This document shows positions 17,227 through 26,400 of a DNA stretch of 64,000 nucleotides, piece by piece (the first letter of the stretch is position 1; every line of letters begins with the position of its first letter). The position numbers were made by a program, and so were the translations under genes. The DNA comes from GCA-2687025 sp964473525. GTDB lineage: Bacteria > Poribacteria > WGA-4E > GCA-2687025. Under the pieces are notes generated by a model. The model did not search any database, was not told the origin of the DNA, and worked only from the letters and a program-made list of their open reading frames with translations. Location: assembly GCA_964473525.1 (NCBI GenBank), contig CAYYPK010000012.1, forward strand, positions 104,865 to 168,864, read 5' to 3'.

Positions 17227-18171
17227 CTACGGCGCGAGGCTTCCAATCGCAGTTCTGATCTGAGCTATCGCGTCCGGGTGGCGCATCACGAGCACGTCCG
17301 CTCCGGCGAGCAGCAGAGACATCGCCGTGGTCGCCTCCATGAGGACGCCGCGCTTCTTCTGGTCGCCGAGTTTGGGGTCATCGGCCTCGGGGGTCTTGAC
17401 CTCCTTGACCTTCCACACCTGCGGAGCCAGATTGCAGATCATCGGGAACTGCAGGCTCTCGTCCCCTTGAGTCAGGGCGGCCATGCGGGTCCGCTCCATG
17501 ACGGAGTAGGTGTATTCGAGCCCGTATCCGAGCCCTCCAGTCGTCGGATCGACGATCATCTGCTCAGCAGGCACGCCAAGGTCAGCCAGTAGGATGTTCA
17601 GCTGCTTGCACAGGTTGATGTCGATAGGCGTGGACGCTGCGACCGTGTGGCCGTACGCGATGGCCGCCGCGCCAAGCTGCCGGTAGTTGCCCTCGACAAC
17701 CGGCCCGATGACCAGCTTCCGGTCCTCGGATGTTTCGGCGACGAGGCGCAGGACGTCCGTGTCCTTCTCATCGCTGTCCGATCCCCACGCGATGAGCGGC
17801 ACATCCACGGCGGCGGCAACCTTCTGCACCGTCTCCGCGGCCGCCTCGGGCGGCGCGTCGGCGCCGTTGGGGTCCGTGCTCGCCAGTTGGATGCAGATCA
17901 TGTCGGCGTCGTATTCGTCCACGCATTTCTTGGCCCACGCCGCCGGGTCGTCCGTGACGCCCTCGAAAGGCTCGAGAGCGACCTCCGGCCAGTCGTCCGG
18001 TGGGGCGTCGTACACCTCCATCGCGATGCGTGGGGGGTTCGGCATCTCGCCTTCGAACACGTGGAACGGGTAGCTCGTCTCACCACCAACGGTGATGGCA
18101 TTCGCGCCATCTCCCAGTTGGATTTCTCGGATCGCCCCTGTGTAGGCGACCTTGGGGATTTCAACCGCCAT
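17227..18171 (-). CDS. acsD: Corrinoid/iron-sulfur protein small subunit (CFeSP delta)
   Basis: AcsD pairs with AcsC to hold the corrinoid used as methyl carrier. The 314-residue TIM-barrel protein starts AVEIPKVAYTGAIREIQLG and includes YPFHVFEGEMPNPP, IQLASTDPNGADAPPE and DPTTGGLGYGLEYTYSVMER, all typical of this family, with a length near the 323 of the Moorella protein. A GGAGG five bases upstream fits the ATG. It begins the CODH/ACS structural block (acsD, acsA, acsB, acsC, acsE). Confidence 0.94.
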   Translation of the reverse strand: MAVEIPKVAYTGAIREIQLGDGANAITVGGETSYPFHVFEGEMPNPPRIAMEVYDAPPDDWPEVALEPFEGVTDDPAAWAKKCVDEYDADMICIQLASTDPNGADAPPEAAAETVQKVAAAVDVPLIAWGSDSDEKDTDVLRLVAETSEDRKLVIGPVVEGNYRQLGAAAIAYGHTVAASTPIDINLCKQLNILLADLGVPAEQMIVDPTTGGLGYGLEYTYSVMERTRMAALTQGDESLQFPMICNLAPQVWKVKEVKTPEADDPKLGDQKKRGVLMEATTAMSLLLAGADVLVMRHPDAIAQIRTAIGSLAP

Positions 18172-18212
18172 GCGCGCCTCCGCTCAGTCGGGTTGTCGCT
18201 CCGGGGTCGGTG

Positions 18213-18437
18213 TCAGGCGGGGGTGCGGCGTTTCTCACTGCCGTACCACTCGTCGTTGAACCAGTACCGCTCGCCGGTTTCCAGGTATCGGAGCATCTCG
18301 TCGCGGTCCCTCAGCTTGTTTCGCCAGTTCTGGGGGCCGGTCGGAGGTCCAGGCTCGTAGGTCTCCTCGCCGATCGTCCGGCGCGCTCTTTCCGCGCCTT
18401 CGACAGCGGTCGCATCGGTCGTCTTCTCATCGGACAT
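18213..18437 (-). CDS. Small acidic orphan protein between cooT and acsD
   Basis: The 74-residue product is polar and shows no signal peptide, membrane segment or Cys. It has a Thr/Glu-rich N-terminus, a central GPPTGPQNWRNKLRDRDEM and a Trp/Tyr-rich end (YWFNDEWYGSEKRR). I do not recognise a family. GGAGGA precedes the ATG, and it sits tightly between cooT (21 bases) and acsD (41 bases), so it is very likely expressed with the CODH/ACS genes. A role as assembly factor or small subunit is only inferred from position. Confidence 0.6.
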   Translation of the reverse strand: MSDEKTTDATAVEGAERARRTIGEETYEPGPPTGPQNWRNKLRDRDEMLRYLETGERYWFNDEWYGSEKRRTPA

Positions 18438-18458
18438 GTGTCGTCCTCCGTTACCTTG

Positions 18459-18662
18459 TCACGCACCCACGGTCGCGATTCTCTCCACGTAGACTTTCTG
18501 CCGCGTCAGGTCGATGCCGACGATCCTGCCGGAGATCACCATCGGCTCCCCGAAGAGCGTGCGCATCGTGAGCGAGTCCTCGTCGCTCTCGATGAGCGCA
18601 ACATCCTCGAGCAACAGTTTCTCCTGCTCGCCGTCCAGCGCGTAGACGTTGCTTTGGCACAT
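18459..18662 (-). CDS. cooT: CooT-family nickel-binding protein
   Basis: CooT is a small dimeric protein that binds nickel through the Cys directly after the initiator Met and helps CODH maturation. This 67-residue product starts MCQSNVYAL and continues with LLLEDVALIESD, a TLFGEP motif and IVGIDLTRQKVYVE, the typical CooT beta-barrel pattern and length. GGAGG eight bases upstream supports the ATG. Its location between a small His-rich gene with cooC beyond it and the acsD-acsA-acsB block fits a nickel delivery role. Confidence 0.88.
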   Translation of the reverse strand: MCQSNVYALDGEQEKLLLEDVALIESDEDSLTMRTLFGEPMVISGRIVGIDLTRQKVYVERIATVGA

Positions 18663-18665
18663 GTC

Positions 18666-18887
18666 TCACGCCTCCGATTCAGATCCTGGCTGCAGGCTGG
18701 ATAGAGCCGCCTGTAGCCGGTCACTCGCCTGCCGCAGTCGTTCCGCCGCCGCAGTGATGTCGCCGCCTACCTCTTCGAGACCTGCCTCCGTCGCCCGCTG
18801 GGCCCACTTGGCGAATTCAGCTTCGTGAGAGGCGTTGTGCTCGATCCAGTGTTCGAGAAGGATCGGTAGCTTGTCGGCGTCCTTCAT
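18666..18887 (-). CDS. Small His-rich conserved-type protein next to cooT
   Basis: This 73-residue protein starts MKDADKLPILLEHWIEHN and continues with ASHEAEFAKWA and a helical C-terminal half. The three histidines in HWIEHNASH could bind a metal. I have the impression that this belongs to a short uncharacterised family that accompanies CooT and nickel-enzyme maturation genes, but cannot verify the family name. The stop is 3 bases from the cooT start and GGGAGAG precedes its own ATG, so the two are translationally close. It is probably a nickel handling accessory; function is unproven. Confidence 0.65.
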   Translation of the reverse strand: MKDADKLPILLEHWIEHNASHEAEFAKWAQRATEAGLEEVGGDITAAAERLRQASDRLQAALSSLQPGSESEA

Positions 18888-18902
18888 CGTCAGCCTCTCC
18901 CT

Positions 18903-19688
18903 TCACGCTGGCTGCGCGAGTTCCTGGGTTAGCCTGTGCCGAAGCTCTATCAACGGCTCGCGGAGCGGGCCGCTGATCACATCGCCGATCCCGGCGCTGC
19001 GCATGCCGTTTTCGACGACCTCGACGCTGTAAGGCATGCTCGCGATGAGTTCCACGTCGCCGAGCTCCGACGCGATGAATTCACGGTCGTCAGGGCCGCG
19101 CGTCTTGCTCGCCACAGCCCACGTCTTGTGGATGCCGAGGTCGCCTGCGAGGCCCTGGATGCGCCGCGCGGTCTCGATGCTGCGTCGCCCCGGCTCGACA
19201 ACCACGATGAGTGCGTCGACGCCTTGCGCCGTCCCGCGCGTCAAATGCTCGACGCCGGCCTCCATATCGAGAATAGCCACGTCATCGCGTCCGAACAGTA
19301 GGTGCGCCATGAGCGCCCGCAGGAAGGCGCTCTCAGGACAGAAGCAGCCGCTGCCGCCCTCGCGCGCCGCGCCACCGATGCTGAGCAGACGCACTCCGTC
19401 GTGCTCAGGGCAGTAGTCGTCGGGGATGTCGTCCACCTTGGGGTTCAGCGTGAAGTACTGCCCGAGACCGCCGGGTTTCGCCCCCGTGCGGTCGGCGATA
19501 AGGTCGGTCATCTCGAACAGAGGCGTGATCGCGTCGGGGTTGCGAAACCCCAGCGTCGCGGCGAGGTTGCTGTCTGGGTCGGCGTCCACGGCGATGACGC
19601 GTGATCCTTCGCGAGCGTACGTCTGGGCAAGCGCCGCGCTTAGCGTGGTCTTGCCCACTCCGCCCTTGCCGGTGACCGCCAGCTTCAC
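18903..19688 (-). CDS. cooC: CooC/AcsF-type nickel-insertion ATPase, operon copy 1
   Basis: This is a second CooC-family ATPase of 261 residues, with GKGGVGKTTLSAAL (deviant Walker A), VDADPDSNLA, a metal-binding-type GCFCPE (C-x-C) and ILDMEAGVEHLTRGT. I use the GTG at 19688, which has GGGAGAG upstream and overlaps the preceding gene's stop by 4 bases (GTGA); the longer open frame to 19826 is read-through in the wrong frame of the DUF3786 gene. It sits with cooT and a His-rich small protein, so this copy is probably tied to CODH nickel loading. Confidence 0.9.
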   Translation of the reverse strand: MKLAVTGKGGVGKTTLSAALAQTYAREGSRVIAVDADPDSNLAATLGFRNPDAITPLFEMTDLIADRTGAKPGGLGQYFTLNPKVDDIPDDYCPEHDGVRLLSIGGAAREGGSGCFCPESAFLRALMAHLLFGRDDVAILDMEAGVEHLTRGTAQGVDALIVVVEPGRRSIETARRIQGLAGDLGIHKTWAVASKTRGPDDREFIASELGDVELIASMPYSVEVVENGMRSAGIGDVISGPLREPLIELRHRLTQELAQPA

Positions 19689-20332
19689 GACACTCTCCCC
19701 CGTCGTATGAGCATCCCGACGACCTTCGTCGCGAGGACCACCATGTCCTCTGCGGGCAGGTAGTCGGGCGTGCACTTGTCGAAGAGGAACGCCCCTGACG
19801 CCGAGAACTCGTCGTCGCCGCGCCACAAGACCGCGGCGACCGGCACGCGAGGGAAAGCGTGCGCGACGACGGAAACGTCGCCGTGCTCCGCCGCCTTGCC
19901 GCCGATGTCTTCGCCGGCCGCGGTAAGTTCTTCCTCACGGCCGTCGAAGGCAGCCACGAGCCGGTCGAGGCTGCGCGCGCGGAACACAGGCAGGTATTGA
20001 TCGCCGCCTGGCACTTCGCCGAACGTCATCCACTCGCCCGACACCGGCTTGCCGCTCGCGGTCGCCAGGTAGTGCAGGAGTAGGATCTTGTCGGTGATCG
20101 GGACGGCGGCGTCGCTGTCGATGCGCGCGACGTCGAAATCGGGCGGCGTGATGCGGTACACGTTACCGAGGAGCGTGATCTCGACATCTCCGTCAGCGGT
20201 GAGGACGCTGCCGCTCCTGGCGCATTGCTTCGCCAGGTCACCCGCGCGCAGATCGGCCACCGTGTAGTCGAGGGACAGCTGCCATGCTTCCTGCCAGCTA
20301 TCGCGTCGCTGAAGGCGGTGTTCAACTTTCAT
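19685..20332 (-). CDS. DUF3786 protein of the CODH/ACS operon
   Basis: This 215-residue cytoplasmic protein shows the features of the DUF3786 family: ITLLGNVYRITPPDF, ILLLHYLATASG, FGEVPGGDQYLPVF, then FPRVPVAAVLWRGDDEF and a C-terminal LPAEDMVVL. The family is common in anaerobes beside CODH, corrinoid and Fe-S enzyme genes, but has no proven activity. I start at the ATG at 20332, which has GGAGG five bases upstream; a second ATG 12 bases earlier has its Shine-Dalgarno too close. Its start overlaps the metF stop and its end overlaps cooC, so translation is coupled. Confidence 0.8.
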   Translation of the reverse strand: MKVEHRLQRRDSWQEAWQLSLDYTVADLRAGDLAKQCARSGSVLTADGDVEITLLGNVYRITPPDFDVARIDSDAAVPITDKILLLHYLATASGKPVSGEWMTFGEVPGGDQYLPVFRARSLDRLVAAFDGREEELTAAGEDIGGKAAEHGDVSVVAHAFPRVPVAAVLWRGDDEFSASGAFLFDKCTPDYLPAEDMVVLATKVVGMLIRRGRVS

Positions 20333-21287
20333 CCGCGCCTCCATCCTCCTCCACGTCGGGTCTCGGGAGCAGTCCTGTCTCTTCCACGATCTGCTCGACC
20401 TTCTGTTCCCACTCGATCGCCATGACGTGCACGCCGGCGATGCCCTCCATCTCCTTCAGTTCCTGTATCTGCTCGACGCAGAATGCGATGCCCTCGACGG
20501 ACCCCTTTTTCGCCCCCGCGATGCGGTCCACAACGGCGTCTGGGACGCTGAGCCCAGGCACGTTGTCGCGCATGTAGCGCGCCATGCCAGCCGACTTGAG
20601 GGGCGTCACGCCCGCCAGAATGGCTGTCTGCTCGTGCAGACCCCGGTCGCGCACCTGCTGCATCCATTCGCGGAAACGAGGCATGTCGTAGATGCACTGC
20701 GTCTGGATGAAGTCCGCCCCCGCCTGGACCTTCTTCGCGAGCCGCACCACGCGGAACGCGAACGGGTCGGCGAACGGATTCGCCGCCGCGCCGATGAACA
20801 TCCGCGGCTCGACGACCGGCGTCTTCGGCGTGTTCCGAATCTCGTCGCCGCACATAAAGAGCCGGTCGTCGCGCATCCGCTTGACCATCTGGATAAGCTG
20901 GATGCTGTCGATGTCGAAGACGTTCTTCGCTGTGGGGTGATTCCCGAACTTCTGATGGTCGCCGGAGAGGCAGAGCAGGTTGCGGACGCCCAACGCGTGC
21001 GCGCCCAGGATGTCCGCCTGCATCGCCAGCCGGTTGCGGTCCCGGCACGTCATCTGCACGACCGGCTCTACGCCGCGTTTCACGGCAAGGACGCCGCCGG
21101 CGATGCTGGACATGCGGACGATGGCGGTCTGGTTGTCGGTGATGTTCGCGGCGTCGACGAAGCCTTTGAGGTACTTGCACTTCTTCGTCACGGCTTTGGC
21201 GTCAGCGCTCTTAGGAGGGCCGAGTTCCGCGGTCACGGCGAAGTGACCGGCGCTCAACATGCGTTCGAGATTGCTGCCCGATTTCAC
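20322..21287 (-). CDS. metF: Methylenetetrahydrofolate reductase, large subunit
   Basis: MetF reduces 5,10-methylene-THF to methyl-THF, the last step of the methyl branch. The 321-residue TIM-barrel flavoprotein begins at GTG (VKSGSNLERMLSAGHFAVTAEL) and has the Glu of TAELGPPKS, a folate site (LCLSGDHQKF), and QTQCIYDMPRF. The start overlaps the metV stop as GTGA, so the two subunits are probably translated together. In acetogens with MetV, MetF lacks direct NADH use and takes electrons through partner subunits; the HdrABC-MvhD genes upstream suggest the same here. The longer open frame to 21905 is out-of-frame metV. Confidence 0.92.
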   Translation of the reverse strand: MKSGSNLERMLSAGHFAVTAELGPPKSADAKAVTKKCKYLKGFVDAANITDNQTAIVRMSSIAGGVLAVKRGVEPVVQMTCRDRNRLAMQADILGAHALGVRNLLCLSGDHQKFGNHPTAKNVFDIDSIQLIQMVKRMRDDRLFMCGDEIRNTPKTPVVEPRMFIGAAANPFADPFAFRVVRLAKKVQAGADFIQTQCIYDMPRFREWMQQVRDRGLHEQTAILAGVTPLKSAGMARYMRDNVPGLSVPDAVVDRIAGAKKGSVEGIAFCVEQIQELKEMEGIAGVHVMAIEWEQKVEQIVEETGLLPRPDVEEDGGADES

Positions 21288-21991
21288 GTCGCTGCCCCCC
21301 CGTCCTCCTCCGCGCTCCGATCCAGCGCCGTCGCGTCTTCCCGGGTCGCCGATCCCGGGCCGCCGTCTCGCCCCTTCGACCAGTCCTTCGGCTCCAGGAT
21401 CTCCTCGAGCCTGTCGAGTCGCCCGAGCCCGTCCATGCGGTCGTATATGAGTTGCCAGACGCAGTCGATTTCCGCGTCTACCTCGCACTTGCCCTCCTGC
21501 GAGCCGCCGCACGGGCCGTTCAGAATCGACTTCGAGCAGCGAGCGATGGGGCAGATGCCCTCCGTGCTGGCGACGATGCACTCGCCGCAGCCGCCGCAGC
21601 GTTCCGACCAGACGCCCTCGTCGATGTTCGCCCCGTAGAAGCGCGTATTCAGCGCGGGAAGGACGCGCGTCGACCTTAGGACCTCGGTCGCGTAGTTCAC
21701 GCCCACGCCGCACCCCATCGACAGGATGGCGTCGCAGTCGTCCGCTAGGCCGGCGAGTTCCTCGACATATTCCCGGTCGCACTGACGCTGCACGGTCGCC
21801 TCGCGGACCTCGAGCGCGGAGCCGTCCATCTTTGCGCGCATCCGCAGCATGGAGGCGAGGATTCCGACCTCCTTCTCGCCGCCTGCCATGCACACCGTGA
21901 CGCACGTCCCACAGCCGGCGACAAGGACGCGCTCGCAGCCATCGAGCGACTGCTGTATCTCGTCCAGTGGCTTTCGTTCGGCGACTATCAT
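21284..21991 (-). CDS. metV: MetV, zinc/Fe-S partner subunit of methylene-THF reductase
   Basis: The 235-residue protein matches MetV: an N-terminal VAGCGTCVTVCMAGGEKE, LSMGCGVGVN, and a Cys-rich C-terminal half (RCGGCGECI, then GICPIARCSK and NGPCGGSQEGKC). MetV is needed for MetF activity in acetogens and links it to electron donors. It lies directly after folD and overlaps metF by 4 bases. The C-terminal 40 residues are charged and poorly structured, longer than the usual protein of about 200 residues. Confidence 0.9.
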   Translation of the reverse strand: MIVAERKPLDEIQQSLDGCERVLVAGCGTCVTVCMAGGEKEVGILASMLRMRAKMDGSALEVREATVQRQCDREYVEELAGLADDCDAILSMGCGVGVNYATEVLRSTRVLPALNTRFYGANIDEGVWSERCGGCGECIVASTEGICPIARCSKSILNGPCGGSQEGKCEVDAEIDCVWQLIYDRMDGLGRLDRLEEILEPKDWSKGRDGGPGSATREDATALDRSAEEDGGAAT

Positions 21992-22009
21992 GGCTCGTCT
22001 CCGGCCGGG

Positions 22010-22900
22010 CTATTCGATTCCGTGCGCCATCTTCGCGGCGGCGATGGTGTTGTGGAGCAGCATGGTGATCGTCATCGGCCCGACGCCACCTGGCACGGGC
22101 GTGATGACGCTCGCCTTTTCGCGGACCCCTTCGTAGTCGACGTCTCCGACAAGGCGATAGCCCCGCTTCTTGGAGGAGTCGTCAACGCGATTCACGCCGA
22201 CGTCCACGACGACCGCGCCGTCAGCGACCATGTCCGCGGTAATCGTGTTCGGGCGTCCCGCCGCGACGATGAGGATGTCCGCCTGCCGCGTGTGCAGCGC
22301 CATGTCCGGGGTGCGCGTGTGGCAGACCGTTACCGTCGCGTTGGCGCCGTCCTTCCGCTGAAGGAGGATATTCGCGAGCGGCTTCCCAACGATGTTGCTG
22401 CGCCCCACCATGACGACGTGCTTGCCCTCGATCTCCACGCCGCCGCGCAGCAGAAGCTGCTGTACGCCGTGGGGCGTGCAGGGCAGCAGGCAGTCCTCGC
22501 CGACGAGCATTTTGCCCAGGTTGATGGGGTGGAAGCCGTCCACGTCCTTCGACGGGTCGATGGCGTCCAGCACCAGGTTTTCGCGGATGTGTTTCGGCAG
22601 CGGGAGCTGGACGAGAATCCCGTTCACCGTCGGGTCGGCGTTCAGTTCGGCGATGAGCGCCAGCAGGTCGTCTTCGGGGAAGTCCGCTTCACGTTTGTGC
22701 TCGACGGAGTTGATGGCGATCTCCTCGCACGCCTTCCGCTTGCCGCGCACGTAGGACATCGACGCCGGGTCGTCCCCAACGAGCACTACGCAGAGGCCCG
22801 GCACGACGCCGTGGTCCGCCTTCAGGCGCTCAGTTTCGGCGGCCATCTCCTTCCGCATCGCCTTGGCGACTTCCGTCCCGCTAAGAATCTCGGCGGCCAT
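22010..22900 (-). CDS. folD: Bifunctional methylene-THF dehydrogenase / methenyl-THF cyclohydrolase
   Basis: FolD performs the two middle steps of the methyl branch: cyclisation of formyl-THF to methenyl-THF and reduction to methylene-THF. The 296-residue length is standard. Motifs are intact: YVRGKRKACEEI with the catalytic Lys, NGILVQLPLPKHI, VGRSNIVGKP for the nucleotide fold and TPVPGGVGPMT. It sits between mvhD and metV. No separate fchA gene is present in the window, so FolD must cover both activities. Confidence 0.96.
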   Translation of the reverse strand: MAAEILSGTEVAKAMRKEMAAETERLKADHGVVPGLCVVLVGDDPASMSYVRGKRKACEEIAINSVEHKREADFPEDDLLALIAELNADPTVNGILVQLPLPKHIRENLVLDAIDPSKDVDGFHPINLGKMLVGEDCLLPCTPHGVQQLLLRGGVEIEGKHVVMVGRSNIVGKPLANILLQRKDGANATVTVCHTRTPDMALHTRQADILIVAAGRPNTITADMVADGAVVVDVGVNRVDDSSKKRGYRLVGDVDYEGVREKASVITPVPGGVGPMTITMLLHNTIAAAKMAHGIE

Positions 22901-22920
22901 GTTGTCCCAATCGTCGGTCG

Positions 22921-23442
22921 CTATGTTTGGGTTGCTTCTACGGCGTCGAGCGTGGCCTGTAGCGCCTCGTGAGCAGCGTCAGACTCCGGTCTCAAGGGCG
23001 ACGGGCCCAGCGCTCGTATTCGCTCCGTCATCTCGTCCGCGGCGGCGGCGAACTTCGCGCCCTCGCCCGCGGACATGTTGTACATATCTAGCCGCTCGCC
23101 GCCGATCCCCACCTCATCGAGCAGGCTTTTGGCGTGGCTCACACGCTTTTTCGCTCGCAGGTTGCCCTCTACAAAGTGGCAGTTGCCCTCCAAGCAGCCC
23201 GCGACGAACACGCCGTCCGCGCCGCCCTCGAACGCCCTCAGGAAGAAGATGGGGTCGGTTTTCCCCGTGCAGAGCAAGCGCACGACGCGCACGTTCGGCG
23301 AGTACTGCAGCCGCATGGACCCCGCGAGGTCGGCGGCGGCGTACGCGCAGTATTGGCAGCAGAAAGCCACGATCACCGGCTCGAAGCCCTCGTGGCCGGG
23401 CGCGTTCTCCGCTACCTGTTCTCGCTCGTCGATCATAGTCAT
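22921..23442 (-). CDS. mvhD: MvhD-type [2Fe-2S] subunit of the Hdr module
   Basis: MvhD-family proteins carry a [2Fe-2S] cluster and pass electrons to HdrA. The 173-residue product shows the hallmark segments FCCQYCAYAAADLAG, RLLCTGKTDPIFFLRAFE, and FVAGCLEGNCHFVEGN. I use the ATG at 23442, which overlaps the hdrA stop as ATGA; an ATG two codons later has a better Shine-Dalgarno spacing. The longer open frame to 23547 reads through hdrA out of frame. It is placed between hdrA and folD, as expected for a MetFV-HdrABC-MvhD complex. Confidence 0.9.
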   Translation of the reverse strand: MTMIDEREQVAENAPGHEGFEPVIVAFCCQYCAYAAADLAGSMRLQYSPNVRVVRLLCTGKTDPIFFLRAFEGGADGVFVAGCLEGNCHFVEGNLRAKKRVSHAKSLLDEVGIGGERLDMYNMSAGEGAKFAAAADEMTERIRALGPSPLRPESDAAHEALQATLDAVEATQT

Positions 23443-26400
23443 CCCACCGCCTGCGCGACCGCCGCCGCGACCTGCTCGTCCTTGTAGTGGCCGAGATCTA
23501 TCACCTTCGCAGGACACGCCGCCGCGCACGTGCCACACCCCTGGCACATCGACGCCTCAATGTACGCCGCGCCGTCCTTGATGACCGGCACGTCGAAGGG
23601 ACACACGCGCACGCACGTGAGGCACGCCGCGCACGCGTCCTGGTCGATCTGCGCGACGGTTCCCGCAACGTACAGATGCTTCTTCGAGAGTATCGTCGCC
23701 GCCCGCGCCGCCACGGCGGTCGCCTGAGCGATGGACTCCTGCGCGTACTTCGGCGCGTGCGCCAGGCCGCAGAGGAACATCCCCTCGTTCGCAAAATCGA
23801 CGGGTCGCAGCTTCATGTGCGCTTCGAGGAACGTGCCGTCCATGTCGCGCGGAACCTTCAGCCGCGCTCCCAGCTCCAGCGCGTCCGGGTGTGGACGAAT
23901 GCCCGCGCTCAGCACGAGGAAGTTCGGCCGCAGATGCACCTCGGCGCCCAACACGGGATCGTAGCCGCGGACGGCGAGGGCGCCGTCTTCGCTGCACACC
24001 CGCGGCTTGTCGTTCAGCTCGTATCGGATGAACAGCACGCCCGCCTCGCGGGCCTCGCGGTAAGCGTCCTCACGGGCGCCGTATGTGCGGATGTCGCGGT
24101 AGAAGACCGTAACGCTGCTAGCCTGGTTGCGCTCCTTGATCTTGAGCGCGTTCTTGATGGCGTTCCCGCAGCAGACGCGGCTGCAATAGGGGTTCTCGTC
24201 GTCGCGGGAGCCGACGCACTGGATCATCGCAATGTCCGTGGGTTCGTCGAACGCCGGGTCGTCCTCTCCGAGACGCCGTTCTAGCTCGCCCTGAGTCATC
24301 ACCCGCGGGTGCTCGCCGTGCAGGTACTCGTCCGGCTCGTACTCGACGCCACCCGTGGCAACGACGACAACGCCGTGTTCCACCGTCGCCTCGCCGTTCG
24401 GCGTTTGCACCTGAGAGCGGAAGGCGCCGACGTGCCCGGACAGCTCAACGAGTTCCGCGTTTGTGTAGATGTCGATGGAATCGTCGCGCTCCATGCGCTC
24501 TAGCAGGTCAGCCAGATGCGCCTGCGGGTCGTCGCCCTCGAGCGTGTAGCGAAGATGGCGCAGACGGCCGCCCAGCTCTGGCCCGCGCTCGACGAGGTGT
24601 ACTAGGAACCCCTGGTCGGCTATCGACGCGGCGCAGGTCATCCCCGCTAGCCCGCCTCCGATGACGAGCGCGCTGGGTCGCACCTCGAAGCTCATGTCGT
24701 GGAGCGGTTCCAGCGTCGTGGCGCGGGCGACGGCCATGCGGGTGAGATCCTTCGCCTTCTCCGTCGCTTCCTCTGGCAGGTCGGAATGCACCCATGAACA
24801 CTGGTCGCGGATGTTCGTCATCTCGAAGAGGTAGGGGTTCAGTCCCGCTTCGCGCATCATGTCGCGGAACAAAGGCTCGTGCGTGCGAGGAGTACACGAG
24901 GCGATCACAACGCGGTTCAGGTCGTGTTCCTTCACCGTCTCGACGATGTGTGCCTGCGCGTCCGTGGCGCAGGTGTACAGGTTGGTTTCCGCGTACGCGA
25001 CGTGCGGAAGCGTGCGGGCGTACTCCACTGCCTCCTGCACGGCGACGGTGCGCGCTATGTTCGTGCCGCAGTGGCACACGAACACCCCCACGCGCGGCTC
25101 CTGGCCGAGGACATCGCGCTCCTGTGGATACTCTGGCGCACGGACCATCGCGCCCCGCGCGTCGGCGAGGAGTTCGGCGGCGCGCGCCGCCGCGCTGCTG
25201 GCGCTGGTAACAGCTTCGGGAATGTCCATAGGCGCCTGGAACGCGCCAGCCACGTAGATGCCCGCGCGCGACGTGTCGCTCGGAGCGAACTTCGTCGTGC
25301 GCGCGAAGCCATACTGGTCCAACTCGACGCCAAGGCGCTGCGCCATCTCGCCGGCCTGCTGAGATGGAACCAGCGCTATCGAGAGTACGACGAGGTCGAA
25401 CTCCTCCTCGACGATGCCTCCATCGTCCTGGGCGTACTGCATGAGCAAGTTCCCGCTCTGCCGTAGCTCCTTGACCGTCGAGGGCATGCTCCTGATGTAC
25501 CGCACGCCGTGCTTGCTCTTAGCTTCCTCGTAGTAGCGCTCGTAGCCCTTCCCGAAGGCGCGGATGTCGTTGAAGAAGATCGTGGCTTCGGCGTCGGGGT
25601 CGTGCTCACGCGTCATCACCGCTTCCTTCGTCGCATACATGCAACAGACGGAGGAGCAGTACCCGTTCCCGCACGACACGTCGCGGGAGCCAACGCACTG
25701 AATCCAGGCGATGCGCTTGGGATGCGCGCTGTCCGACGGTCGTAGCACTTCGCCAGTCGTCGGGCCAGACGTGCTGAGCATCCGTTCGTACTCGATGCTC
25801 GTGACGACGTTCGGATAGCGCCCGTAGCCGTATTCGCCGCGTAGCGTTGGGTCGAAGCGGTCGTACCCGGGAGCCATGATGACGGCGCCCGCGTCGAGTT
25901 CCAGAACTTCGTCGCGCATGAAGTGGTCGATAGCGCCCGGTTCGCACACCTCGACGCACTGCATGCACTCGGAACAGATTCCGCAGTTGAGACAACGTCT
26001 CGATTCCGCCGCCGCCTGCGCCTCCGTGAGTCCGAGGTTCACTTCCGTGAAGCTGAGGGCGCGTACGGACGGATCGCGCCGCGCCATCTCCGCCCGGGGA
26101 GACGTATCGAACTTGCGCGTCGGGATGCCTGCGGCGACCTCGCGTGGCTCGTCCCTGCCCTCGCGTAGGTCGGCGCCGCTCAGATGACGATGTATGGATT
26201 CAGCCGCCCTGTGTCCCTGCGCGACCGCCTCGACCGCGGAAGCTGGCCCCAACACCACGTCGCCGCCCGCGAAGATGCCTTCAACGGACGTTTGAAGCGT
26301 CGCCTCGTCCACCTCGAACGTGCCACGCGCCGTGATGCGCACAAGGCTGTCGTCGCCCAGGAACGAGAAATCAGAACGTTGCCCGATGGCGGCGATGAGC

